DNA from: Streptomyces mirabilis
Lineage (GTDB): Bacteria; Actinomycetota; Actinomycetes; Streptomycetales; Streptomycetaceae
NCBI RefSeq assembly: GCF_039503195.1
Contig: NZ_JBCJKP010000001.1
Coordinates: 124,001 to 188,000, forward strand
Length of the DNA stretch: 64,000 nt
Reading direction: 5' to 3'
The notes under the pieces were generated by a model. The model had not been told where the DNA came from and made no database searches. It saw only the letters and a list, made by a program, of their open reading frames with translations. The position numbers and the translations under genes are program-made. Of this stretch, positions 33,910 through 41,462 are shown one piece after another; positions within the stretch are counted from its first letter, which is position 1; the number at the start of each line of letters is the position of its first letter.

Positions 33910-34516
33910 ATGCGCTTCTCCATCAACATCCCGAACTTCGGTGACTTCGCCGACCCCCGTAACGTCGCGACCGTTGCGGCTGCCGCCGAACAGGCCGGCT
34001 GGGACGGACTCTTCGTCTGGGACCACGTACTGCACCGGCAGCACCAGGAGCGTCCCTTCGGAGACCCCTGGATGCTGCTGACCGCGGCCGCGCTGGCGAC
34101 CTCACGGATCCGACTGGGCACCCTGCTGACGCCGGTCCCCCGTTACCGTCCGCAGCAACTCGCCCGCCAGGTGGCCACCCTGGACCACCACAGCGGCGGC
34201 CGGGTGACCTTCGCCGCGGGTCTGGGCGGTCCGATCGAGGACGAATACCGCAGCTTCGGCGACACTGTCGAGCAACGCCTCCTCGCCGAGCGGCTGGACG
34301 AGGGACTGGAGTTGTTGGGGCGCTTCTGGTCCGGCGAGCCGGTGAACCACCACGGCCGGCACTACGAAGTCCGGGACGTGGCGCTGCTGCCCGCCATCGT
34401 GCAGCGGCCCGGTCCGCCGGTGTGGATCGGCGGGTTCTGGCCGCGCCGTGCGCCCATGCGGCGGGCAGCGCAGTGGGACGGCGCGGTGCCGCTCTTCGTT
34501 GGCGCTGTCGATGCGC
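33910..34516 (+). pseudogene. LLM-class (F420-type) oxidoreductase, truncated at a CRISPR remnant
   Basis: From the ATG at 33910 the protein begins MRFSINIPNFGDFADPRNVA and has luciferase-like monooxygenase motifs: WDGLFVWDHVLHRQHQERPF, SRIRLGTLLTPVPRYRPQQL, GGRVTFAAGLGGPIEDEYRS and RPGPPVWIGGFWPRRAPMRR. Typical members are ~280-300 aa. After about 200 residues (AVPLFVGAVDA) the frame enters the first CRISPR repeat at 34517 and stops soon after. The flavin-binding barrel is therefore incomplete. No good ribosome site is seen. Confidence 0.75.
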
Positions 34517-34649
34517 GGCTCACCCCCGCCTGCGCGGGGAGGACTGGAGCTGCATGCGCTTGAGGACCGGGTTGTCCAGCTCACCCCCGCCTGCGCGGGG
34601 AGGACGCCGTGGCCGCGGACTGCACAACGTCAGTGGTCGGCTCACCCCC
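34517..34649 (+). CRISPR. Short type I-E-like CRISPR remnant (2 full + 1 partial repeat)
   Basis: Two 28-bp repeats, 34517-34544 and 34578-34605, differ by one base at their first position and contain the hairpin core CCCCCGCCTGCGCGGGG typical of actinomycete type I-E repeats. Spacers 34545-34577 and 34606-34638 are each 33 bp. A third repeat starts at 34639 but only its first 11 bases (GGCTCACCCCC) remain. No cas genes were found anywhere in the window. Confidence 0.85.
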
Positions 34650-34984
34650 TGTCCACGGACAGTGGGACATCCGGGTGAGTGGACAGGTCAGCGATCCAGC
34701 GCACCTTCGGTGCGCGCCGGGGGCGTGGTAAATCCCGAGTGCGCGCCGGAGGTGCTTCTGTCCGCCCTGACCTGGGGTGATGCCGTTCGGAATCGTGGTG
34801 GTGTCCGTTCCGGACGAAACCGATATTTCTGTGATGCCGGCGAGCTCGCAGGTCAGCGTGGTGCTGGGGGCCGTCCACGGGAACCGTGGAGTGTTGCTGT
34901 GAGCACGTGCGTCAGAATTCCTGATTCACCCTGGCCCTCCCGGAACGGCGTACTCGACTGTTGGGCACGGGAGGGAGCAAGGCC
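34650..34984. other. 335-bp gap after the CRISPR remnant
   Basis: A minus-strand frame contains APKVRWIADLSTHPDVPLSV, which looks like a piece of a real protein cut off by the partial repeat, but I cannot name it. The right part likely holds the left end of the IS110 element. Confidence 0.3.
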
Positions 34985-36229
34985 GTGGACGTGCTGCACG
35001 AACGCTGCGTGGGCCTCGATATCAGCAAGAAGGACGCCAAGGCGTGTGTCCGTACCCCGAGCACGAAGCCGCGGGGGTCCTTCACGACCGAGACCACCAC
35101 GTGGGGATCGACGACGAACGCGGTCCTCGCCCTGCGGGACCATCTGCTCGCCGCACGGGTGACGCTGGTGGTGATCGAGGCGACCTCGGACTACTGGAAG
35201 CCCTTCTACTACGTGCCGGCCGGCGAGTTGAACGTGATCCTCGTCAACGCACGGCAGGTCAAGAACCTACCCGGCCGCAAGACGGACGTCTCGGACGCGG
35301 CCTGGCTCGCCCAGCTCGGCGCCCACGGTCTGGTGAGGCCCTCCTTCGTGCCGCCCGAGCCGGTCCGCGAACTACGGGACCTCACACGCGCCCGGACCAC
35401 CGCCACCCGTGAACGCAGCCGCGTGGTCCAGCGGCTGGAGAAACTGCTGGAGGACACCGGCATCAAACTCTCCGCGGTCGCCTCCGACATCATGGGCGTC
35501 TCCGGCCGCACCATGCTCGAAGCCCTCACCCGCGGTGAAGCCGACCCACAGGTCCTCGCGGACCTGGCAAAACGCAAGCTCCGCAACAAGATCCCCGAAC
35601 TCACCGAGGCCCTGACCGGACGGTTCCGCGAGCACCACGCATTCCTGGCCCGCCTGCATCTGGACCAGTACGACCAGCTCACCACGATGATCGAGCAGCT
35701 CACCGAACGCATCGAGGAGGCAATGGCACCCTTTCGTGGCGCCCTCGACCTGCTCGACACCATCCCCGGGATCAACCGGGCCGTCGCCGAAGTGATCATC
35801 GCGGAGACCGGCGGCGACATGAACCGCTTCGCCACCGCCAAACACCTCGCTTCCTGGGCCGGGGTCTGCCCCGGCCACCACGAGTCCGCCGGCCGCACCA
35901 AAAACACCAAAGTCCGGCCCGGCAACCCCTACCTCAAGGGCGCCCTCGGCATCGCCGCGTTCGGCGCCGTGAAAACCAAAGACACCTATCTGCAGGCCCG
36001 TTACAAGCGCCTGACCGCCCGCCGCGGCCCGCTCAGGGCGCTGGTCGCCGTCGAGCACTCGATCATCACCGCGCTCTGGCACATGCTCACCGACAACGTG
36101 CCCTACCAGGAACTCGGCGCCACCTACTACACCCAACGCGACCCCGAACGCGCCACCCGCCGGGCCGTCAACCAGCTCAACCAACTCGGCTACACCGTCA
36201 CCCTCAACCCGAGGGAGGCCGCCGCCTGA
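34985..36229 (+). CDS. IS110-family transposase, intact
   Basis: 414 aa from the GTG at 34985 (GGGAGGGAGC upstream). The N-terminal RuvC-like DEDD domain is complete (ERCVGLDISKKDAKACVRTP, VTLVVIEATSDYWKPFYYVP, LPGRKTDVSDAAWLAQLGAH) and the C-terminal transposase_20 domain has the conserved LDTIPGINRAVAEVIIAETG, HLASWAGVCPGHHESAGRTK and GNPYLKGALGIAAF with the catalytic-serine region. IS110 elements lack terminal inverted repeats and use a bridge RNA in flanking non-coding sequence; the flanks here are long enough to hold one, but I did not fold them. Confidence 0.92.
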   Translation: MDVLHERCVGLDISKKDAKACVRTPSTKPRGSFTTETTTWGSTTNAVLALRDHLLAARVTLVVIEATSDYWKPFYYVPAGELNVILVNARQVKNLPGRKTDVSDAAWLAQLGAHGLVRPSFVPPEPVRELRDLTRARTTATRERSRVVQRLEKLLEDTGIKLSAVASDIMGVSGRTMLEALTRGEADPQVLADLAKRKLRNKIPELTEALTGRFREHHAFLARLHLDQYDQLTTMIEQLTERIEEAMAPFRGALDLLDTIPGINRAVAEVIIAETGGDMNRFATAKHLASWAGVCPGHHESAGRTKNTKVRPGNPYLKGALGIAAFGAVKTKDTYLQARYKRLTARRGPLRALVAVEHSIITALWHMLTDNVPYQELGATYYTQRDPERATRRAVNQLNQLGYTVTLNPREAAA

Positions 36230-36436
36230 CCGGCAGCCCAGACACCCGGCGGCCCGCCACGGTCACCGGGCGCACAATCCTACCCACACCCGCCCTGACC
36301 AGGATCTATTTACGCGTCAGATCCTTGCTGGGTTGATCTCCTTGTCCGGTATGACAATTCATCGCCCGCGCGGCTCAACGTTCCGGCGACTGGCCCGCGG
36401 CTATCACCGTGGGTGCGTTCTGCGTAGGGTGGCCGG

Positions 36437-36814
36437 GTGCCAGATGATCGGGAACTGCGGCCCCGGCCGATAGCCGAGTGGCGGGACGCCTTCGAGTTCG
36501 TGGAACAGGTGCGGCTGCGGCCCGGCATGTGGGTTCGTGGCGGCTCGCTGGAAGAGCTGAGCACGATGTTGTTCGGCTACTCAGTCGCCCTGCGGGTCCA
36601 CGGAGTGGATGAGGAGTTCGCCTTCCATCCCTCCTCCGGACCGTTCGCCTCGTGGCTGAGTCGGGAGTACGGCCTGCCGATGGCCTTGGGCTGGGCCAGC
36701 GCGATTGAGCGGCATCTTCCCGACGAGCCGCCGCTGGACACGTTCTTCCGCCTGTTCGACGAGTTCCGGCAGCCCCTGGCTGGCCGGGTGACCGGAGGCA
36801 AAGGGACGTTCTGA
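36437..36814 (+). CDS. Conserved hypothetical protein
   Basis: 125 aa from a GTG at 36437. It is a compact acidic protein: ELRPRPIAEWRDAFEFVEQV, RLRPGMWVRGGSLEELSTML, FGYSVALRVHGVDEEFAFHP and FASWLSREYGLPMALGWASA. The size and fold pattern recall small Streptomyces immunity-like proteins, but I cannot assign a family. It sits between an IS110 and transposase fragments inside the CRISPR-bounded segment, and appears intact with good codon bias. Confidence 0.7.
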   Translation: MPDDRELRPRPIAEWRDAFEFVEQVRLRPGMWVRGGSLEELSTMLFGYSVALRVHGVDEEFAFHPSSGPFASWLSREYGLPMALGWASAIERHLPDEPPLDTFFRLFDEFRQPLAGRVTGGKGTF

Positions 36815-36832
36815 CGGCTGGTGGTTGATCAC

Positions 36833-37030
36833 TCATGACGAAGCCAACGGAATGACCCCCTGACCGCTCGTGGCCTGGGTCAACCGCAGGCTGGAGCCCT
36901 CGGTCAGGACGATGTGGGCATGGTGCAGGAGCCGGTCGACGGCGGCGGTGGCCAGGGTCTTGGGCATGATCGAATCGAAGCCTGAGGGGTGCAGGTTCGA
37001 GGTGACGATCACCGACCGGCGTTCGTAGGC
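36833..37030 (-). pseudogene. IS21 IstB ATPase C-terminal fragment
   Basis: AAYERRSVIVTSNLHPSGFD, SIMPKTLATAAVDRLLHHAH and IVLTEGSSLRLTQATSG match the C-terminal part of the IstB helper ATPase (sensor and arginine-finger region). The Walker A half is gone; the break falls at the CRISPR-repeat-like sequence at 37031. Confidence 0.78.
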
Positions 37031-37057
37031 GGCGCCCCCGCCTACGCGGGGAGGCAG
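37031..37057. repeat. Solo CRISPR-repeat-like sequence
   Basis: GGCGCCCCCGCCTACGCGGG plus GAGGCAG resembles the I-E repeat at 34517 (core CCCCCGCCTNCGCGGGGAGG) with a few changes. It joins the IstB fragment to the IS5 fragment. It could be a repeat captured at a rearrangement junction. Confidence 0.45.
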
Positions 37058-37106
37058 CGGCTCGACCAGCGGCGTTTCGACGGCGCCGCCCAGTCCTTCC
37101 GACATC

Positions 37107-37433
37107 CGGCTGCCGGGACCCGTTCTTCAGGGCTCCGGCAATGACTTGGCGGAATGACGTACGGAGTCGCCTGAGGCAGATGATGCTGCAGGCCAGCTCC
37201 AGGAGGCCTTGGTGGAGATCGGCGCGGCGTTCGTAGCGGGTCCGGAGTCGTTTGAACCGGTGGAGCCAGGCGAAGGTGCGCTCGACGACCCAGCGGGCTT
37301 TGCCCAGGCCGGAGCCGTGGGTGACGCCGCGGCGGGCGATGAGGGGCTTGATGCCGCGCTTCCACAGCAGTCGGCGGTACTTGAAAGGCAGGGGAACCGG
37401 ACGTTCGCCGTCGACTTCATTTTGGGCTCTCAT
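37107..37433 (-). pseudogene. IS5-family transposase C-terminal half
   Basis: PLPFKYRRLLWKRGIKPLIA, GLGKARWVVERTFAWLHRFK, LRTRYERRADLHQGLLELAC and SIICLRRLRTSF are the C-terminal half of a Streptomyces IS5-family (IS427-like) transposase including the catalytic Glu (VVERTFAW). The N-terminal half is absent. Its N-terminal side ends about 75 bp before the 700-aa gene. Confidence 0.8.
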
Positions 37434-37508
37434 GACGCTACCGCGCCTTGCCGGTGCGACCTCCCCGTAGAAACGTTGTCGAGTCCGAAGGCCAATATGG
37501 GGGGAAAC

Positions 37509-39611
37509 ATGCCAGAGGGTTCTGCGAAGATCGAGTCATGGTCGCCGGCGATCGCCGCGGTGGGGGACGACCTGCCCGAACCGGCGGTCCACCGCGGCCA
37601 GTACGTCATCCCGCTGGGCGTGGACGACCAGGACTGGCTCCAGTTCCTCGGAATCAGTTACCACGTCGCTCCCAACATCGGGATTCCGGTCTCCACGACA
37701 TCGTTCGGTCTGCGCGTCGTGGACGAGGAATTGGAGCTGACCTGCCAAATCTTCAACGAGACCGGAGAGCACGTCCAGGACCTCGTGGTGGAGAACCCGA
37801 AGCGGCCGTGGGGCGGCGACGCCGTGGGCGTGCCCCTGACACTCGACCGTTTCCCTGGGACGTCGCTGACGTTCCGGTTCAACTACCGCAACAGCGTGAA
37901 CGTCCGTGACCTGATCCTCACCCTCGACTTCGGGGACGCCCTGGTGGTGGCGCTCAACCGCCGTTCCATCAACTTCACCCTGGCCCAGCGGCCGGTCGCG
38001 GACACCACCCTCAACCGCCGGGAGCGGGACCTGCCCGCCACGGACGCCGACACGCCGCTGCTGTACCTGCACGGCTACGAGGACCCGGACTCCGGCTACG
38101 AGACGCCGATCACCCGGGTGCCGCCGATCGCGCTGACCCCGGAGCGCATCGGCGCCGCGTGGCGCACCGCCAAGTCCACCGGCTGGTTCGACCCCGCGGT
38201 GTTCCCGAACATCGGCGGCGCGCAGGACGCGGCGGGGCTGGCCGGAGTGATGGCGGCGCTGGCGCCGCTGGACGAGACGACCGTGGTGAAACAACTGCTG
38301 TCCGGCGCACGCCTGGCGGTCCAGCGCGGGGTCACCGGGGAGTACGACTACCGCTTCCTGGACGTCCCGGCGCACTGCCACCCCGGGCTCGTCCTCGTCG
38401 AGAACTACCGGCTGACCGCCTATCCCGCCCGCTACGGGGCCGGCCGGGTGATCAAGACGTTCTCCCTGCTCCCGGGCGAGCGGACGAACATCCGGCTGAA
38501 CACCTACAAGCGGTCCAGCAGTGCCCTCCAGCAGGCGTCGTCGATCCTGGACTCCACCAACAGCGAGACCGAGCAGGAGTTCACCAACAGCGTCAACCGG
38601 GAGCAGTCCACGCAGGAGAACGCCAGCAAGAACTTCGAGTACCGGGCGTCCGCCGAGGCCGAGGGACAGGCCACCTGGGGCTGGGGCAGCGCGAAGGCCA
38701 AGGTGAGCGGCGGCGTCTCCGGCGGCAACAACAGCGCCCGGGAGGAGTTCGCGAAGAACCTCACCAACGCGGTCAGCCAGAACGCCGCACGCGCGACCTC
38801 CCGCCGCGACATCCAGGTCGACACCAGCCTGGACACCAAGCTGGAGGAGGGCGAGGAGCAGGCGGTCGAACGGACCCTGGAGAACATCAACGTCAGCCGC
38901 ACCCTCAACTTCGTCTTCCGCCAGATGAACCAGGAGTATGTGTCGCTGCTGCATCTGGTGGACGTGCGGGTGGCGTTCTTCAACGGTCACGCGGAATCCC
39001 GCGACGAGGTCCCGCTCGGCGAGCTCCGGCGCCTGCTGGAGGACTGCGTCCTGCCCGAGCGGGTCGACGCGGTGTACGAGAACCTGCTCGGGCAGCTGCG
39101 CGGGATCACCGACCACCGCGGCGAGACGCGGGCCGACTTCGTGGAGGTCGTCCGCGACGGCGACGACCCCGCCACCGCCTACGCCCGCGTCAACCCGGAC
39201 GCGACCTCCTCCTACCCCTCGCCGGACGGGCGGACGCTGACGGTGCCCGGCGTGATCGTTGGCGCCGAGCAGCACGTACTGCGCACCGACGGCGTGGTGG
39301 TGGAGGCCTTCCTCGGCGAGGGCAACGGCCTGGACACCTACTCGACCGGCCTGCAGGAGCAGGAGGTACGCGCCAAGGAGGCGGCGAACCAGCTCCGCGA
39401 ACTGGAGGCAGAACGGCTGCGGCTGGCGCTGAAGATCGTGTCGGACAACGACGAGCAGCGCATGCGGCTGTACCAGCAGATGTTCGTGCGCCCGCAGATC
39501 GTCAACCAGATCGACCACGCCGCGGTGACGGGAATGCCGGGCGCCGGCGTCCCGGGCGGCGCCGACGGCGACGGCACCCCGAGTGGGACGGACGGCATCC
39601 GTGTTCCATGA
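37509..39611 (+). CDS. Unassigned 700-aa protein, first gene of a two-gene cassette
   Basis: 700 aa from the ATG at 37509 (GGGGGGAAAC directly upstream; an in-frame ATG at 37497 is an alternative). No signal peptide or membrane segment. The first ~300 residues look beta-rich (LGISYHVAPNIGIPVSTTSF, LTLDRFPGTSLTFRFNYRNS). After VIKTFSLLPGERTNIRLNTY comes a Ser/Asn/Glu-rich helical region (SSSALQQASSILDSTNSETE) with a Gly/Ser segment TWGWGSAKAKVSGGVSGGNN. Next is a conserved-looking block (LENINVSRTLNFVFRQMNQE, YVSLLHLVDVRVAFFNG) and a C-terminal coiled coil (EVRAKEAANQLRELEAERLR). I do not recognise the family. Its stop overlaps the start of the protease-like gene, so they form an operon. Confidence 0.82.
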   Translation: MPEGSAKIESWSPAIAAVGDDLPEPAVHRGQYVIPLGVDDQDWLQFLGISYHVAPNIGIPVSTTSFGLRVVDEELELTCQIFNETGEHVQDLVVENPKRPWGGDAVGVPLTLDRFPGTSLTFRFNYRNSVNVRDLILTLDFGDALVVALNRRSINFTLAQRPVADTTLNRRERDLPATDADTPLLYLHGYEDPDSGYETPITRVPPIALTPERIGAAWRTAKSTGWFDPAVFPNIGGAQDAAGLAGVMAALAPLDETTVVKQLLSGARLAVQRGVTGEYDYRFLDVPAHCHPGLVLVENYRLTAYPARYGAGRVIKTFSLLPGERTNIRLNTYKRSSSALQQASSILDSTNSETEQEFTNSVNREQSTQENASKNFEYRASAEAEGQATWGWGSAKAKVSGGVSGGNNSAREEFAKNLTNAVSQNAARATSRRDIQVDTSLDTKLEEGEEQAVERTLENINVSRTLNFVFRQMNQEYVSLLHLVDVRVAFFNGHAESRDEVPLGELRRLLEDCVLPERVDAVYENLLGQLRGITDHRGETRADFVEVVRDGDDPATAYARVNPDATSSYPSPDGRTLTVPGVIVGAEQHVLRTDGVVVEAFLGEGNGLDTYSTGLQEQEVRAKEAANQLRELEAERLRLALKIVSDNDEQRMRLYQQMFVRPQIVNQIDHAAVTGMPGAGVPGGADGDGTPSGTDGIRVP

Positions 39612-40875
39612 AACCGCGCGGGATCCGCGGTCCGATCGGGCGTTGCGGGCGCAGGCGGTGCTGCCGGGTACGGCGGGGGACGAGGTGAAGGTGCTCGACC
39701 CCGCTGCCCTGGGCGGCGAGGACAGGGTCCTGGCGGGCGCTTTGCCCCCCGCTCGCGGCATCACGGAGATCAAAGCCGATGTCGCGGAGCGGTACGGCGT
39801 GACCCTGAACGACGGCGACGGCCGGTGGACGGCGGCCGAGGCGACCCGGATCCTGGAACAGCTGGCTTGCGTTCCGGAATGGGACCTGGGGGTTCTGCGG
39901 GACTGCTGGATGTACCGGGAAGGCGATCTCTCCAGTCCCCTCGGCCGTGTCGAGGCCAACTCTCACTACAAGTGGAATGACGCCAAGGACGGCGAGAACG
40001 TCTATGGGTACACAGACGTCAAGCACATCCACTTCTACGACGCCGCCTTCGACAAACGAGTGTTCTTCGAAGCACGGGAGAACTTCCCCCTCCTGCACGA
40101 GCTGGGTCATCTGCGCGCCGAAGCGACCCTGGTGCGCGGGAACAGGAGAGCGTTCCTCGACGGCGTCGACCGGGTCCTCGCTCTCCACGGCGAGGCCGTC
40201 GCGCAGGCCGACCGGTTCGTGCCGACCGACGCGGACGCGCCGAAGGTGAGGGAATTCGTCCTACGGCTCCACGGGCGCTGGACGTCCAATTACGCGCGCC
40301 TCCGCGAGCACCTGGAATCGCTCCGGCGGGACTTCGACGACCTCTGGGCCTACACGGACGTCTTCGAACGCTACGGCGTCTCGCGTGACGAGATGGCCGG
40401 ATGGGGACGCGTCGTCAACGGCGCCCGGAACGCGTGCGAGGACCTCGGCGGCTGGGCCTACGGGGTGGGCAAGGAGATCGACGAGGAGATCAAGGCCTAC
40501 GGGGACCTACTGCTGGCGAAGGCCACCTTCGGCACCCCCGGTCTGCGCGCCCAGTGCCTGGGGTTCCTCAAGGTCTGCGACATGCTCTTCGCCGAGACGC
40601 CGAAGGTGCTGCGACAGGCCCTCGCGTACGGCGGATCCGCCCGGTACCTGGAGTACTTCCAGTGGGTGGTCCGGGCGTCCGGATTCAAGCCCTTCACGGA
40701 GTACTCCAAGGTGAACCGGGCCGAATGGTTCGCCGAGACGTATGAGCTGGCCGTCCTCGACCCCGGGGAGCTGGCGCGCCTGAGCGGGCCGATGGCCGAG
40801 TGGTTCGTCACCCGGCGGTTGGCGTTCCCCCTCCATCTCCACCCGTACACCGCCGACGACCTCCTGCCCCCCTGA
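39583..40875 (+). CDS. Putative zinc metalloprotease (HELGH), second gene of the cassette
   Basis: 430 aa from the GTG at 39583 (a GTG at 39601 is also possible); either overlaps the upstream gene. Residues 172-176 read HELGH (context FPLLHELGHLRAEA), a zinc-binding HExxH. A downstream EWFAETYE (381-388) is well placed to give the third Glu ligand, as in gluzincins such as lethal-factor-like proteases. An N-terminal block (EIKADVAERYGVTLNDGDGR, WTAAEATRILEQLACVP) resembles the substrate-side helix and strand before the HExxH in that group. There is no signal peptide. Activity and target are inference; no known toxin name is assigned. With its coupled partner it is a strong candidate for a new effector or processing pair. 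Confidence 0.8.
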   Translation: MGRTASVFHETARDPRSDRALRAQAVLPGTAGDEVKVLDPAALGGEDRVLAGALPPARGITEIKADVAERYGVTLNDGDGRWTAAEATRILEQLACVPEWDLGVLRDCWMYREGDLSSPLGRVEANSHYKWNDAKDGENVYGYTDVKHIHFYDAAFDKRVFFEARENFPLLHELGHLRAEATLVRGNRRAFLDGVDRVLALHGEAVAQADRFVPTDADAPKVREFVLRLHGRWTSNYARLREHLESLRRDFDDLWAYTDVFERYGVSRDEMAGWGRVVNGARNACEDLGGWAYGVGKEIDEEIKAYGDLLLAKATFGTPGLRAQCLGFLKVCDMLFAETPKVLRQALAYGGSARYLEYFQWVVRASGFKPFTEYSKVNRAEWFAETYELAVLDPGELARLSGPMAEWFVTRRLAFPLHLHPYTADDLLPP

Positions 40876-41046
40876 CGCGCGGCCCCGCGTTGCCGCGCTC
40901 GGACGCGACGCGGTGACCGTGTCGTCGACCGTGGCGGGGTGCCGGATGGCTTTCCGGTACCCCGCCGCTTCTGCGTTCCGGCTCGGCAGGATCCGCTAGG
41001 AGTGCTGTGACCGGACTTGAGACGACTACGCACCTCATTCTGAAAC

Positions 41047-41179
41047 GGTCGCGCGGGCGTGGGTGAGCCGCGGAGTTCGTCGTCTATCTCCGTGAATTGC
41101 GAGTCCTCCCGCGCAGGCGGGGGTGAGCCGCGCGGGTTCTGGACGCCCGCGCGCTTCTGTCCTCCCCGCGCAGGCGGGG
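41047..41179 (-). CRISPR. Second CRISPR remnant, opposite orientation
   Basis: Three repeat-like blocks: a degenerate one (41047-41069, ending GGGTGAGCC), a near-complete one (41103-41129) and a truncated one (41159-41179, GTCCTCCCCGCGCAGGCGGG plus G). They are the reverse complement of the repeats at 34517. Spacers are 33 bp (41070-41102) and 29 bp (41130-41158). Repeat decay at both ends shows an inactive array. Confidence 0.75.
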
Positions 41180-41462
41180 TTTGATGAGGATTCCTGAAAT
41201 TGGTTCTGTCAGCGATCTCGTGAATCCCAAGGTGTTTTCGGCAGGATGATTCGGAGCCATCAGGGCGGCGAAATTGAGAGCCACTCCTCGACGCTCAAGC
41301 CTCCCGCCGGAGGTCGTGGCCGGCTTCTGGTCGCCACACACGCTGAGCTGAATGGCCGTCAAAGCCGAGCGGCTGTCCGTCGGGGCCGCAGGGGCAACTG
41401 GGCGGACTGGTCGCTCTAGCGAAAATTCAATCGGACGCCATTACTTGATCTTGAGGACGGTC
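41180..41462. other. Gap between CRISPR remnant and IS1380
   Basis: A minus-strand frame beginning MTAIQLSVCGDQKPATTSGG is open through the CRISPR remnant but has no recognisable family. A leader-like AT-richer stretch (about 41400-41460) precedes the IS1380 end. Confidence 0.3.

Noticed and set aside
33690..37030. IstA and IstB fragments as one split IS21 element
   Set aside because: On the minus strand istB should lie downstream of istA, but here it is upstream, so they are probably from separate insertions or a rearranged element.
37536..39959. Long minus-strand frame (807 codons) opposite the two-gene cassette
   Set aside because: It is antisense to the 700-aa gene, rich in Arg, Gly, Val and Asp from reversed GC-biased codons, and has no family or ribosome site.
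39583..40875. HELGH protein as a component of a contractile injection system
   Set aside because: No sheath, tube, baseplate or AAA ATPase gene of such a system was seen nearby.
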